Source: Alphaproteobacteria bacterium (GTDB lineage: Bacteria > Pseudomonadota > Alphaproteobacteria > SMXP01). From it: DNA of 64,000 nt. Made by a program: the position numbers and the translations under genes. The stretch lies in NCBI GenBank assembly GCA_028285305.1, contig JANQPV010000009.1, positions 124,001-188,000 of the forward strand, in the 5' to 3' direction. Positions 45,125 through 54,770 of the stretch are shown here, in pieces (the first letter of the stretch is position 1; each line of letters opens with the position of its first letter). The notes under the pieces are model-generated. The model saw only the letters and a list, made by a program, of their open reading frames with translations. It was not told where the DNA came from and searched no databases.

Positions 45125-48100
45125 TTACGAACACCCCGTCGTTGCGCCGCAGGTCTCGCATTTCAAGCACGTGCCGTTGCGCACCAATGTGAAGTTTCCG
45201 CATTCGGGGCAGGCGTCGCCCTCAAAGCCTTTGAGTTTGGCTTCATACAAACTCCGCGAGCGGAGGTCCCCCGAAGATGCCGCGGCGCCCAAGCCGGCAG
45301 ATCCCGCACCAGCGGCTTGGGCGATAGCTTCGACATCCTCACTCTTGCGAGCGGTCGCCGAATTGGCCTCCTCTTCTTTCGCGACATTGCTGAATACGAC
45401 CAGTTTGTTGGGCAGGTTCGAGCGGATATAGCCCTGGCTGGCGACGCTCTTGACCACATTGATGACCTCGTTTTGCCCGTCTTCTTCCGGGTTCCGGCCC
45501 TCCAAGATGCCGTCGCCGATGGCATCGACTTTCTGGTCGTCTGCCGTCACATGAGCCAAATCCTCGCGGCCGAGATAGGACACGGCGAGTTCCCGGAAAA
45601 TGTAGTCCAGCAAAGATGTGGCGTGCTTGATCGTGTCGTTGCCTTCAACAGGGCCGGCCGGTTCAAAGCGGGTGAAGGTGAAGGCCTCCACAAACTCTTC
45701 CAGCGGGACCCCATATTGCAGGCCGATGGAAATGGCGATGGCGAAGTTGTTCATCAGGGACCGGAAGGCCGCGCCTTCTTTGTGCATATCGATGAAGATT
45801 TCACCGACCGTGCCGTCTTCATACTCCCCCGTGCGCAAATACACTTTGTGGCCGCCGACGACGGCCTTTTGGGTATAGCCTTTGCGCCGATCAGGAAGGC
45901 GGCGCCGCTCGACGAGGCGCTCGACAACGCGTTCGACGATCTTTTCCGTCACCATCTTTGTTTGAACAGCTGCCGGCTGTTTGGCTACGGCGGGAAGACT
46001 TTCTTCTTCCTCTTTGACCTCTTCGTCTTCGATGAGTTTGGCGCTCAAGGGCTGGCTTAGTTTTGAGCCGTCCCGATAGAGGGCAATTGCTTTGAGCCCA
46101 AGCTTCCAGGCTTGTTCATAGGCCAGGGCGCACTCGTCCATCGGTGCGGTGTTTGGCATGTTGATGGTTTTAGAGATGGCGCCGGAAATAAAGGGCTGCA
46201 CAGCCGCCATCATTTGCAAATGGCTTTGGACGGACAGGTAGCGGGTGCCGATGCGTCCGCAAGGATTGGCACAATCGAACACCGGCAAATGCTCTTCCTT
46301 GAGATGAGGGGCGCCCTCTAACGTCATGGCGCCGCTGCAGTGGAGATTGGCGGCGTCAGTCTCCGCTTTGGAGAATCCAAGCTTGCCCAAGATATCCAGA
46401 CGGGGATCGTCAAGCTCCTCTTCGCTGAGGTTCAAGACGGATTTGCAAAAATCATCGCCCAGTACCCATCTGTTGAAACAGAAGGAAATGTCGAACGCTT
46501 CAGCTATTTGAGCTTCGAGTGCTTGGAGTTGTTCGTCGCCAAATCCCTTCTCTTTGAGTGTCTGATGATTGACGCCGGGAGCCGTTGCAAGCGAACCGGT
46601 GCCAACCGCATACTGAACAATGTCTTCTATTTGTTCCGGCGTATAGTCCAACTGGCGCAGCGCTTCAGGCACTTGCTGATTGATGATCTTGAAATAGCCG
46701 CCACCGGCCAATTGCTTGAATTTGACCAAGGCGAAGTCGGGCTCGATACCGGTCGTGTCGCAGTCCATCACGAGGCCGATCGTGCCGGTTGGCGCGATCA
46801 CACTGATTTGGGCGTTGCGAAAACCGTGTTGCTCGCCCCGGTCGATGCATTCGTCCCACGCCTTTTCCGCCCGCTCGACAAGGCCGTCCACCGGAACGTT
46901 TTCGCGGTTCAGCACTTTCGGCTCCGTGCTGAGGTTTTCGAAGGGCAAGCCTTTGATCGCTGCGGCGCGGTGGTTCCGCACAACCCGCATCATCGCTTTG
47001 TCATTTTCCCAATACTTGGCAAAAGCGCCAAGGCGCTCGGCCATTTCTGCGGACGTGGCATAGGCTTTCCCGCTGAGGAGGGCCGCCAGGCCGCCGGCAA
47101 GGGCGCGCCCGTCTTCACTGTCATAGCCAAGACCCATGGCCATCAAAAGGCCACCTAGATTGGCAAAGCCCAATCCGAGCGTGCGGTAGTCGTAGGAGTT
47201 GCGGGCGATCTCAGGTGAGGGGAATTGCGCCATCGTCACCGAAATCTCGAGTGCGATTGTCCAGAGCCTGATGGCTTGCTCATAGGCATCCAGGTTGAAC
47301 GCTCCATCTTGCTGGCGGAAGGAAAGTAAGTTAAGGGAGGCAAGATTGCACGCAGTGTTGTCCAAAAACATATATTCAGAGCACGGATTTGAGGCTCTGA
47401 TTTCACCGCCTTCCGGGCAAGTATGCCAGTCGTTGATGGTGGTGTGAAACTGAATGCCCGGGTCGGCAGAAAACCAAGCCGCTTCCCCCATGGACCGCCA
47501 GAGGTCCCGTGCGCGCACTGTTTTTGCGATCTCGCCATCGGTGCGCCGGGTCAGGTGCCACTCCCCGTCGCGGCTGACTGCCTGCATAAAGTCATCGCTT
47601 ACGCGTACGGAGTTGTTTGAATTCTGACCGGAGACGGTTCTGTATGCCTCTGAATCCCAATCTGCGTCGTACACATCGAAGGCAATCGACTCGAAGCCTT
47701 GCTTTGCGTACTGAATGACTTGGTAGATACAGTTCTCGGGAACAAAGGCTGCTTTGGCTGCGGCGATCTCGCGCTTCAATGCCGGATTCTTATAGGGGTC
47801 AAAACAGTCGTCTTGAGATCCTTGACAATTTAGGCAAGCCTTCATGACCGCGTTGAGATGCTTGTCTAGGATTTGGGAGCCAACGATGAGGGCAGCCACC
47901 TTGCGCTCTTCGACCACCTTCCATTCGATGAATTCTTCGATATCCGGGTGATCAATGTCGACGACCACCATTTTGGCCGCGCGGCGCGTGGTGCCTCCCG
48001 ATTTGATCGCGCCCGCCGCCCGGTCGCCGATGCGCAAAAAACTCATGAGGCCGGAGGATCGTCCGCCTCCGGACAAGGGCTCGTCGGCGCCCCGCAAGTT

Positions 48101-48808
48101 TGAAAAGTTTGAGCCTGTTCCCGAGCCATACTTAAACAAGCGAGCTTCGCGGGTCCAAAGATCCATGATCCCGCCATCGTTCACTAGATCATCCTCTATG
48201 CTCTGGATGAAGCAAGCGTGCGGTTGCGGATGCTGGTAGGCGGTTTGGGACTCCGTGACGAGCCCGGTGGACGGATTCACGAAATAGTGACCTTGAGATG
48301 GCCCATCAATGCCGTAGGCCCAATGCAGGCCTGTGTTGAACCATTGAGGGCTGTTCGGCGCAGCGATTTGGGCCGTCAGCATATAGCGCATCTCATCGAA
48401 AAGGGCCTGAGCATCTTCCTCGGAAGAGAAGTAATCGTGCTTCCAGCCCCAATAGGTCCAAGTTCCCGCGAGCCGATCGAACACCTGCTTGACGCTCGTC
48501 TCAGGGCCGAATTGATCTTCTTCGGCCAGAGATTTGAGCTGCTCGTGATCGGGTTCCTGGCGCCAAAGCCATTCCGGAACGTTTGGCTCCGGAACCGGTT
48601 TCACAAATGCCGGAACACCGGCCTTACGAAAGTACTTTTGCGCGAGAACGTCGCAGGCAACCTCGCTCCATCCGGCAGGAACTTCGGCATCATCGAGATA
48701 GAAAATCAGCGTTCCATCCGGGTTACGGATTTCGCAAGAGGTCGTGCGGAACTCGAAACTCTCATAAGGAGAGACGCCTGATTCGGTGTAAAATCGTTCG
48801 ATGCGCAT
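45125..48808 (-). CDS. nrdJ: Adenosylcobalamin-dependent (class II) ribonucleotide reductase
   Basis: Makes deoxyribonucleotides without oxygen requirement, using B12. 1227 residues, the long NrdJ form. Large alpha-fold domain with active-site region containing [21 protein letters not shown] and the substrate motif [20 protein letters not shown]; a C-terminal half with [12 protein letters not shown]-like sequence (here [13 protein letters not shown]) and a final Cys-rich ribbon [22 protein letters not shown] that shuttles electrons. No R2 (nrdB) gene is nearby. Preceded by candidate NrdR boxes and a structured leader. Confidence 0.96.
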   Translation of the reverse strand: MRIERFYTESGVSPYESFEFRTTSCEIRNPDGTLIFYLDDAEVPAGWSEVACDVLAQKYFRKAGVPAFVKPVPEPNVPEWLWRQEPDHEQLKSLAEEDQFGPETSVKQVFDRLAGTWTYWGWKHDYFSSEEDAQALFDEMRYMLTAQIAAPNSPQWFNTGLHWAYGIDGPSQGHYFVNPSTGLVTESQTAYQHPQPHACFIQSIEDDLVNDGGIMDLWTREARLFKYGSGTGSNFSNLRGADEPLSGGGRSSGLMSFLRIGDRAAGAIKSGGTTRRAAKMVVVDIDHPDIEEFIEWKVVEERKVAALIVGSQILDKHLNAVMKACLNCQGSQDDCFDPYKNPALKREIAAAKAAFVPENCIYQVIQYAKQGFESIAFDVYDADWDSEAYRTVSGQNSNNSVRVSDDFMQAVSRDGEWHLTRRTDGEIAKTVRARDLWRSMGEAAWFSADPGIQFHTTINDWHTCPEGGEIRASNPCSEYMFLDNTACNLASLNLLSFRQQDGAFNLDAYEQAIRLWTIALEISVTMAQFPSPEIARNSYDYRTLGLGFANLGGLLMAMGLGYDSEDGRALAGGLAALLSGKAYATSAEMAERLGAFAKYWENDKAMMRVVRNHRAAAIKGLPFENLSTEPKVLNRENVPVDGLVERAEKAWDECIDRGEQHGFRNAQISVIAPTGTIGLVMDCDTTGIEPDFALVKFKQLAGGGYFKIINQQVPEALRQLDYTPEQIEDIVQYAVGTGSLATAPGVNHQTLKEKGFGDEQLQALEAQIAEAFDISFCFNRWVLGDDFCKSVLNLSEEELDDPRLDILGKLGFSKAETDAANLHCSGAMTLEGAPHLKEEHLPVFDCANPCGRIGTRYLSVQSHLQMMAAVQPFISGAISKTINMPNTAPMDECALAYEQAWKLGLKAIALYRDGSKLSQPLSAKLIEDEEVKEEEESLPAVAKQPAAVQTKMVTEKIVERVVERLVERRRLPDRRKGYTQKAVVGGHKVYLRTGEYEDGTVGEIFIDMHKEGAAFRSLMNNFAIAISIGLQYGVPLEEFVEAFTFTRFEPAGPVEGNDTIKHATSLLDYIFRELAVSYLGREDLAHVTADDQKVDAIGDGILEGRNPEEDGQNEVINVVKSVASQGYIRSNLPNKLVVFSNVAKEEEANSATARKSEDVEAIAQAAGAGSAGLGAAASSGDLRSRSLYEAKLKGFEGDACPECGNFTLVRNGTCLKCETCGATTGCS

Positions 48809-48829
48809 GCCTTGGCCCGGTCGTTATGG

Positions 48830-48897
48830 GGTTGAGAGAACCACAAGAACTAAAGGTCGTCCTCCCTTTCAGGAGGCCCCAAAAAGGTCTCTCAACC
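48830..48897 (-). ncRNA. Candidate structured leader of nrdJ
   Basis: On the mRNA, GGTTGAGAGA (48897-48888) is perfectly complementary to TCTCTCAACC (48839-48830), a 10-bp outer stem, enclosing an inner hairpin CCTCC (48876-48872)/GGAGG (48865-48861) with a six-base loop. The 68-nt unit ends 21 bp before the ATG and starts at the expected transcription start. Two AAAGGTC copies (48852, 48883, forward) lie inside. A leader motif named nrdJ RNA has been described for some class II genes; membership cannot be checked here. Confidence 0.5.
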
Positions 48898-48942
48898 ACT
48901 ATATAGTGAGTGTCTTACGCCAACAAACACTAACTGTAGCTT
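48896..48942 (-). promoter_or_regulatory. Candidate NrdR box pair and -10 element of nrdJ
   Basis: CCACTATATAGTGAGT (48896-48911) agrees with the NrdR box ACACWWTATMTWGTGT at 13 of 16 positions; ACACTAACTGTAGCTT (48927-48942) agrees at 11. Their starts are 31 bp apart, three helical turns, the spacing usual for NrdR sites. The first contains CTATAT (48906-48901), an alphaproteobacterial -10, so a bound repressor would cover the promoter. No clear -35 is seen. Confidence 0.5.
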
Positions 48943-49180
48943 ATCGAGGAAAACGACTCAATGTTACAGTTTGCCAATATTGTGGATGGGAAAAGGGCTT
49001 GTGGATGTGCGCGTGCGCTGCCGCATTCCTGGCCTGTCTGTCTTTGTTGGAGGGATTTCTTCAATCGAATTCAGTAGAGTTTTCACAGGCTAGCCACAGA
49101 CGTTTACCTGGACGGGGAGATCTTGCGGTGCCATATTCCAGCGCGATCAGAGGCGCTAAGATGATGACGGCGATGGTTTC

Positions 49181-49579
49181 ATGACGATTTTGAAGTCACT
49201 TTTTACATGGTGGAACGATGCCACGATTGGGACGCAACTTTGGGCGCGTTATCGCGGCAAAGAGGTCGGCCGGGACGAGAGTGGCAACATTTACTATGAA
49301 GAGGCGAAAGCTTCTCGGCCTAACGGTCGTAAGCGGCGCTGGGTTATCTATAATGGCACCGCGGAAGCCTCGCGTGTTCCCGTGGAATGGCATGGGTGGC
49401 TGCATCACACGTTTGATGAGCCCCCCTCGAAGGCGCCCTTTGCCACCAAAGAGTGGGAGAAGGACCACTCCCCCAACCTCACCGGTACGGAAGGAGCCTA
49501 CCGGCCAAGCGGAAGCTTATGGAAGGGTGCCCAGCGGCCGCATGCGACGGGTGACTATGAGCCCTGGCAGCCGGAGTGA
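49181..49579 (+). CDS. NDUFA12-family complex I accessory protein
   Basis: 132 residues, starting MTILKSLFTWWNDATIGTQLW, with ESGNIYYEE, VPVEWHGWLH and the C-terminal YEPWQPE. This is the B17.2/NDUFA12 family, an accessory subunit of NADH:ubiquinone oxidoreductase kept in alphaproteobacteria and mitochondria. It lies alone, followed by mlaD; the same neighbours occur in many genomes of the class. Confidence 0.92.
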   Translation: MTILKSLFTWWNDATIGTQLWARYRGKEVGRDESGNIYYEEAKASRPNGRKRRWVIYNGTAEASRVPVEWHGWLHHTFDEPPSKAPFATKEWEKDHSPNLTGTEGAYRPSGSLWKGAQRPHATGDYEPWQPE

Positions 49580-49677
49580 CGCTCGGTGAACGGACATACT
49601 TTGATCAAATTGGCAATTCAAGATGAATTGCTCTAGGAATGCTGCCGAAATGGGCGGGTGTAGCAGGTGAAACGATT

Positions 49678-50133
49678 ATGAAAACGGATGTGGTCGAGAC
49701 TATTCTTGGGGCGGTGGTTCTGGTGGTTGCGTTTGGTTTTCTCTACTACGCAACGACACAGACGAATGATGCCGGCTCCGGCAATGCGTATTCACTGACC
49801 GCGAAATTCGATCGCGTGGACGGTGTTTCGACCGGCAGCGATGTGCGGATGTCGGGTATTAAGATCGGGACGGTTACGGACCAGGTGCTGGATCCAGACA
49901 CGTACTCTGCGGTGATCACCATGTCGGTTGATAATTCTATTCAGGTTCCGGACGACTCCTCGGTTAAGATTTCCTCCGATGGCTTATTGGGAGGGGCGTA
50001 CCTCAATATTGAGCCAGGTGGCAGTCCAGTTATGCTCGCAGACGGTGAAGAAGTCCTCTATTCACAAGGGGCCGTCGACTTATTCGGTCTGATCGGACAA
50101 GCCATTACCGCTGTCGGAGGATCGGGAAATTAA
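49678..50133 (+). CDS. mlaD: MCE-domain lipid-transport protein, MlaD-like
   Basis: About 151 residues: an N-terminal membrane anchor (VVLVVAFGFLYYA) and a single MCE domain (YSLTAKFDRVDGVSTGSDVRMSGIKIGTV, later ISSDGLLGGAYLNIEPGG). It presents phospholipids to the MlaE-MlaF transporter encoded far upstream at 2414-3962. Start at the ATG 49678 gives a proper anchor; 49639 is an upstream alternative. The DUF2155 gene follows with a one-base gap. Confidence 0.92.
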   Translation: MKTDVVETILGAVVLVVAFGFLYYATTQTNDAGSGNAYSLTAKFDRVDGVSTGSDVRMSGIKIGTVTDQVLDPDTYSAVITMSVDNSIQVPDDSSVKISSDGLLGGAYLNIEPGGSPVMLADGEEVLYSQGAVDLFGLIGQAITAVGGSGN

Positions 50134-50134
50134 A

Positions 50135-50566
50135 GTGACCGGTCTGCACATTCGGGCGTTACGAAGCTTCGCTCTAGGCATTGCAATTGCTGCGACCTTT
50201 GTTCTGGTGTCGATTCGTCCGGTCGACGTCCAAGCAAAACCCGGATCCGACGTTGTGGTGCGGGCTCTCGAAAAAATTACGGCGCGAACAACGGACATAA
50301 CAATTCCGATTGGAGAGTCCGTTCTCTTTAAGCATATCGAGATTACGGCTCGCGCTTGCGATAAGACGCCCCCTGAGGAGCCTCCCGAAGTCAAAGCATT
50401 CCTCGAAGTAAACGAGCAAACACCTGAAGGAGAGATCAAGCCTTTGTTTTCGGGGTGGATGTTTGCCTCTAGTCCTGGCCTCAATGGGCTCGAACACGCC
50501 GTTTACGACGTCTGGGTTATCGACTGTAAAACGTCGTCCGGAGAGGCGTCTTCCGGTAGCTTGTAG
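50135..50566 (+). CDS. DUF2155 domain exported protein
   Basis: 143 residues with a GTG start directly after mlaD. N-terminal hydrophobic segment (SFALGIAIAATFVLVSI) acts as signal or anchor; the conserved core is ITARTTDITIPIGESVLF then ACDKTPPEEPPEVKAFLEV, the DUF2155 hallmark. The last 64 bp overlap the opposite-strand aat gene. Found in alphaproteobacteria next to mlaD and aat; function unknown, though the company suggests a cell-envelope role. Confidence 0.85.
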   Translation: MTGLHIRALRSFALGIAIAATFVLVSIRPVDVQAKPGSDVVVRALEKITARTTDITIPIGESVLFKHIEITARACDKTPPEEPPEVKAFLEVNEQTPEGEIKPLFSGWMFASSPGLNGLEHAVYDVWVIDCKTSSGEASSGSL

Positions 50567-51153
50567 AAGTCGGGCTCGATGTTGAGCGCTGTTCTCAGCA
50601 AATCCAGATACTGTGATTGAGGGATCTCTACGGCGCCGAATTGTCGCAAATGGTCCGTGATGAACTGAGTGTCGAGCAGGGCGTATCCGCCGACTTTTAA
50701 GCGGGCGACCAGATATGCCAGGGCGATTTTGCTCGCATCGGTTTGGGTCGAAAACATGCTTTCTCCAAAGAAGGCGCCGCCCAAAGAGACACCGTAGAGG
50801 CCGCCGACCATTTCAGATCCCCTCCAACTCTCGATGCTGTGGGCGAAGCCGTGTTCATGGAGTTCTGTGTACAGGTCTATAATACGATCATTGATCCAGG
50901 TTGTGTCTCGGCGTTCGGAAGATTCAGCACATCGTAAAACACAGTCTTTGAAACTGGCATTCACCGTGATCGAATACGGAGACTGGCGAATGGTTCTCTT
51001 GAGACGCCGAGGGATATGAAAGTCGGCGAGTGGCAAAATGCCCCTTTGATGGGGCTCAACCCAATGGATGTCCGGGTCGTCACGACTGTCGGACATCGGA
51101 AAAATGCCGTTGGCATAGGCGTTGAGCAGGTCAATTACAGTGATATCGGCCAA
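50503..51153 (-). CDS. aat: Leucyl/phenylalanyl-tRNA-protein transferase
   Basis: Adds Leu or Phe to N-terminal Lys/Arg proteins, marking them for ClpS-ClpAP (N-degron pathway). 216 residues; core motifs YANGIFPM, VEPHQRGILPL, GLYGVSLGGAFFGESMFS and LLDTQFITDHLRQFG are present. Its end overlaps the DUF2155 gene by 64 bp tail to tail. Its start lies 57 bp after accC on the same strand, so accB-accC-aat may share a transcript. Confidence 0.95.
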   Translation of the reverse strand: MADITVIDLLNAYANGIFPMSDSRDDPDIHWVEPHQRGILPLADFHIPRRLKRTIRQSPYSITVNASFKDCVLRCAESSERRDTTWINDRIIDLYTELHEHGFAHSIESWRGSEMVGGLYGVSLGGAFFGESMFSTQTDASKIALAYLVARLKVGGYALLDTQFITDHLRQFGAVEIPQSQYLDLLRTALNIEPDFYKLPEDASPDDVLQSITQTS

Positions 51154-51210
51154 GGTGATATCTCATCACGAGTCTCATCACGCGAGAGGAGCTGCGCGTA
51201 TGAGAGCGTC

Positions 51211-52551
51211 CTATTGACCGGCGAGAAAGTTCTCAAGCCAGTGGATGTGATAATTTCCCGACCGGATGTCTTCTTCATGGAGCAATCTCGAGAACAGCGG
51301 GATTGTTGTGTCCACGCCCTCGATCACAAACTCTTTTAATGCCCGGTCCAAACGCTTGAGTGCTTGATCTCGCGTCGGCGCGTGGATGATGAGCTTGCCG
51401 ATTAGGCTGTCATAGTAAGGAGGGATCCGATAGCCGCTATACACGGCTGAGTCGACTCTCACGCCCATGCCTCCCGGTGTGTGAAAGCGGTTGATTTGAC
51501 CGGGACTGGGTACGAATGTTTCGGGATGCTCTGCGTTGATGCGGCACTCAATTGAGTGACCGGAAATCTTGATATCATCCTGCTTCAGCGTGAGCTTGTA
51601 GCCGCCTCCAGCAATAATCTGCTCTCGAAGCAAATCAATCCCGGTGATCATCTCGGAGATCGGATGCTCAACCTGGATTCGCGTGTTCATCTCAATGAAG
51701 TAGAACTCACCGTTCTCATAGAGAAATTCAATTGTTCCAACGCCCCGGTAGCCCAGTTCGCGCACCGCCTGGGTGCAGATTTCTCCGATGCTGGTGCGCT
51801 CGTCCGGGGTCAAAACCGGGGAGGGGGCTTCTTCCCAAACCTTTTGGTGGCGGCGTTGCAAAGAGCAGTCGCGTTCTCCAAGGTGAACGACGTTGCCGTG
51901 AGTGTCTGCGAGTATCTGGATTTCAATGTGCCGCGGACGTTCGAGATACTTTTCCAGATAGACTGAATCATCGCCAAAGGCTGTTTTCGACTCCAGCCGT
52001 GCCGTCTCGAATGCGGATTCGAAGTCTTCTTCCGTCTTGGCGACCTTCATGCCGCGCCCGCCGCCGCCGGCAGCCGCCTTGACGAGGACCGGGTAGCCGA
52101 TATCCGCGGCCACGCGCTTGCCGTCATCGATATCAAGAATGGCTCCCGCTGAGCCCGGAACCACTGGGATGCCGGCTCTTTCAACTGCAGCCTTGGCGTT
52201 GATCTTGTCGCCCATAAGCCGGATGTGATCTGCTTCCGGACCAATGAAGCTGATGCCATGAGCCTCGAGAATATCAGCGAACTTGGCATTCTCCGCGAGG
52301 AAGCCATAGCCAGGATGAACTGCATCGGCCCCGCTGATTTCGCACGCGGCAACGATGGAGGGAATATTCAGATAGCTTTCTTGAGGTGGGGGCGGCCCAA
52401 TGCATACGCTCTCGTCTGCCAGACGGACATGCATGGCCGTTTCATCGGCGGTCGAATGGATCGCGACCGTTGAGATACCCAATTCATGGCAAGCACGGTG
52501 GACACGAAGCGCAATTTCGCCTCGATTTGCAATGAGAACCTTGTTGAACAT
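51211..52551 (-). CDS. accC: Acetyl-CoA carboxylase, biotin carboxylase subunit
   Basis: 446 residues with an ATP-grasp fold: MFNKVLIANRGEIALRVHRA, KAAAGGGGRGMKV (ATP loop), EMNTRIQVEHPISEMITG (active-site metal/ATP region). Carboxylates the biotin on AccB, encoded 5 bp upstream, to feed malonyl-CoA to the fab genes at 9.8-13.4 kb. Complete and typical. Confidence 0.97.
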   Translation of the reverse strand: MFNKVLIANRGEIALRVHRACHELGISTVAIHSTADETAMHVRLADESVCIGPPPPQESYLNIPSIVAACEISGADAVHPGYGFLAENAKFADILEAHGISFIGPEADHIRLMGDKINAKAAVERAGIPVVPGSAGAILDIDDGKRVAADIGYPVLVKAAAGGGGRGMKVAKTEEDFESAFETARLESKTAFGDDSVYLEKYLERPRHIEIQILADTHGNVVHLGERDCSLQRRHQKVWEEAPSPVLTPDERTSIGEICTQAVRELGYRGVGTIEFLYENGEFYFIEMNTRIQVEHPISEMITGIDLLREQIIAGGGYKLTLKQDDIKISGHSIECRINAEHPETFVPSPGQINRFHTPGGMGVRVDSAVYSGYRIPPYYDSLIGKLIIHAPTRDQALKRLDRALKEFVIEGVDTTIPLFSRLLHEEDIRSGNYHIHWLENFLAGQ

Positions 52552-52556
52552 GAGCT

Positions 52557-53060
52557 TTACTCGATAATCGCCAAGGGTTCTCCGAACTCAACCGGTTGTT
52601 CGTTCTGAACCAAGATCTTTTTGACAATGCCGGACTTGGGCGCCGGAATATGATTCATCGTTTTCATCGCCTCGACGATCAATATTGTTTGGCCTTCGCT
52701 GACCTGATCACCTTCGGAGACGAACGCGGCGGCTTCGGGGCGCGGCGAGAGGTAGGCGGTGCCGACCATCGGTGATTTCACAACACCGGGATGGGATGTG
52801 AAGTCATCTGCCGGAGGCTGGGGAGCGGCGGGCGCGGCCGGGGCCGGTGCCGGCGCGGCCGCAGCGGGAACCGCGGGTGCAGCAGGTGCGGCGGCAAGCG
52901 CAGTTACATTCAACTGTCTTGAGACCTTGAGGCGAAAGCCTTCCCGTTCGAGCTCGATTTCCGACAGGTCGGTATCTCTCAAAATGGTTGCTAACTCTCG
53001 AATGACACCTTGATTGACCAAAGTGTTTTCTTTTGTGTCGTCGTCAGTCACGGAGGCCAC
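52557..53060 (-). CDS. accB: Acetyl-CoA carboxylase, biotin carboxyl carrier protein
   Basis: 167 residues: an N-terminal domain, an Ala/Pro-rich linker (about residues 55-85), and a biotinyl domain whose attachment lysine is in [10 protein letters not shown] (usual form EAMKMMN; here Thr replaces the first Met after Lys). accB-accC is the standard pair. aroQ precedes it by 62 bp on the same strand. Confidence 0.96.
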   Translation of the reverse strand: MASVTDDDTKENTLVNQGVIRELATILRDTDLSEIELEREGFRLKVSRQLNVTALAAAPAAPAVPAAAAPAPAPAAPAAPQPPADDFTSHPGVVKSPMVGTAYLSPRPEAAAFVSEGDQVSEGQTILIVEAMKTMNHIPAPKSGIVKKILVQNEQPVEFGEPLAIIE

Positions 53061-53122
53061 CTCTTTGTTCTAATTCTGGGTGTTTCAGTCGCGCCGCGGC
53101 ATTCCAAGCCGCAATTGAGTAC

Positions 53123-53560
53123 CTAGTCCAATAGGTCCTTTATCGCAGCCAGAGCAAGTCTATACCCTTGAGCACCAAGCCCGCATATTACGCCCTTCGC
53201 TGCCTGTGATACAAAAGAATAGTGACGAAAGTCTTCGCGCTGGAAAGGATTTGACAGGTGAACTTCAATTATTGGCACGTTAAGTATCTTCAGCGCATCG
53301 AAAATCGCCACGGAGGTATGCGAATAGGCTCCCGCATTTAAAATGACGCCGTCGGCATTTTTTCGCGCTTCTTGAATCAAATCGACGAGTTGTCCCTCCC
53401 CATTGGTTTGGTGGAAGTCTATATCGAGTCCTAGCCGGCTTCCTTCGTTCCTGCAGAGCTGTTCAATGTCTGACAGAGTCTGAGTCCCGTAAACTTCCGG
53501 TTCTCGTTCTCCAAGCAAGTTCAGATTCGGCCCGTTGAGGATGGCTATTTTTTTGGTCAT
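53123..53560 (-). CDS. aroQ: 3-dehydroquinate dehydratase, type II
   Basis: 145-residue dodecameric enzyme of the shikimate pathway. Starts KKIAILNGPNLNLLGEREPEVYG and contains the lid/active Tyr region, NAGAYSHTSVAIFDAL (substrate Asn/His) and PIIEVHLSNPFQREDFRHYS. The open frame runs on to 53902, but the ATG at 53560 fits the family. aroQ-accB-accC order is common in alphaproteobacteria. Confidence 0.96.
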   Translation of the reverse strand: MTKKIAILNGPNLNLLGEREPEVYGTQTLSDIEQLCRNEGSRLGLDIDFHQTNGEGQLVDLIQEARKNADGVILNAGAYSHTSVAIFDALKILNVPIIEVHLSNPFQREDFRHYSFVSQAAKGVICGLGAQGYRLALAAIKDLLD

Positions 53561-53760
53561 ATATACGCAGCCAAAGAATACAGAATCACACGCTACCGTA
53601 ACCCATTGATTTCGCGGCGTATACTGCTTTGACAAATACGTGGGCTGTCGGATATGTCGGTTGTCGGATAAAGCCTCAGGCTTGGATGGGCGCCGTGACT
53701 GAGGGCACCGCGACCAAAACGACCTTTCGTCAGCACAAATATTATGCTTGGGAAGCCCAA

Positions 53761-53961
53761 ATGAACATCTTGGTGAATGGGGAGTCGCGAAATATCGAAC
53801 CCGGAACATCTGTGTTGGGGTTGTTGGGGGTCCTAGAGATCGAGCCCCGCAAGGTCGCGGTGGAAAGAAATCTCGAAATCGTGCCAAAATCGGCTTACCC
53901 AACGACTATATTAGCAGAGAACGATCGATTGGAAATCGTTCAGTTTGTAGGTGGCGGCTAG
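53761..53961 (+). CDS. thiS: Thiamine-biosynthesis sulfur carrier ThiS
   Basis: 66 residues, beta-grasp fold starting MNILVNGE; the C-terminus ends VGGG, where ThiF-like adenylation of the terminal Gly-Gly would occur. Start chosen at 53761 since the longer frame (from 53629) adds nothing family-like. thiG follows by 38 bp. No thiF, thiC, thiE or thiO copy lies in this window, and I see no convincing TPP riboswitch in the 200 bp before it. Confidence 0.9.
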   Translation: MNILVNGESRNIEPGTSVLGLLGVLEIEPRKVAVERNLEIVPKSAYPTTILAENDRLEIVQFVGGG

Positions 53962-53999
53962 GGTTCTCCTTTGGCCAGTTGTGAAGTGATGATGAAGAA

Positions 54000-54770
54000 A
54001 TGTCAGAGATACTCGAAATAGCGGGCCGGTCGTATACATCACGGCTAATTATCGGTACCGGAAAATACAAAGACTATGAACAGAACGCGAGGGCGCTTGA
54101 GGCCTCGGGCGCGGAAATCGTGACGGTCGCTGTGCGCCGGGTGAATTTGACGGACCGCAGTCAACCCATGCTCGTCGATTTCATAGACCCCGGCAAGTAC
54201 ACCTTTCTTCCAAATACGGCCGGTTGTTTCACGGGAGAGGATGCGATCCGCACGCTCCGGCTGGCGCGAGAAGCAGGCGGCTGGGATCTGGTGAAACTAG
54301 AGGTTCTCGGAGACCAAAAGACACTTTATCCCAATATGGTTGAGACCCTGAAGGCGGCTAGGCTTCTCTTGGACGATGGCTTTGACGTCATGGTCTATTG
54401 CAGCGACGATCCGATCATGGCGCAGGAGTTGGAGGATATGGGATGCTGCGCCATCATGCCGTTGGCCGCACCGATCGGTTCGGGTCTGGGGGTTCAGAAT
54501 CCGGTGAACATCCGGCTTATTGTCGAACAATCAAAGGTCCCGGTTCTCGTAGACGCGGGCGTAGGCACCGCATCTGATGCTGCGGTTGCGATGGAGCTGG
54601 GATGTGATGGGGTGCTTATGAACACTGCTATAGCGGAAGCTAAAGATCCCATCCGCATGGCCAGAGCGATGAAGCTTGCTGTGGAGGCGGGACGCGATGC
54701 CTATTTGGCCGGCCGCATGCCCAAAAAGAAATATGCCGATCCGTCGTCGCCGCTCTCCGGTCTTATCTAG
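54000..54770 (+). CDS. thiG: Thiazole synthase ThiG
   Basis: 256-residue TIM barrel joining DXP, ThiS thiocarboxylate and dehydroglycine to form the thiazole. The Schiff-base lysine is in LVKLEVLGD; other motifs are [41 protein letters not shown] and [18 protein letters not shown]. Its stop overlaps the DsbA-like gene's stop by four bases, tail to tail. Confidence 0.96.
   Translation: MSEILEIAGRSYTSRLIIGTGKYKDYEQNARALEASGAEIVTVAVRRVNLTDRSQPMLVDFIDPGKYTFLPNTAGCFTGEDAIRTLRLAREAGGWDLVKLEVLGDQKTLYPNMVETLKAARLLLDDGFDVMVYCSDDPIMAQELEDMGCCAIMPLAAPIGSGLGVQNPVNIRLIVEQSKVPVLVDAGVGTASDAAVAMELGCDGVLMNTAIAEAKDPIRMARAMKLAVEAGRDAYLAGRMPKKKYADPSSPLSGLI

Noticed and set aside
48801-49184. 127-codon forward frame before the NDUFA12 gene
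   Set aside because: It runs through the nrdJ promoter and leader, which are better explained as regulatory DNA, and the translation resembles no family.
53561-53760. Possible TPP riboswitch before thiS
   Set aside because: A CTGAGG-like run occurs near 53697 but the other conserved thi-box blocks (ACCTGATC-type) are missing. TTGACA at 53629 is also not followed by a good -10.
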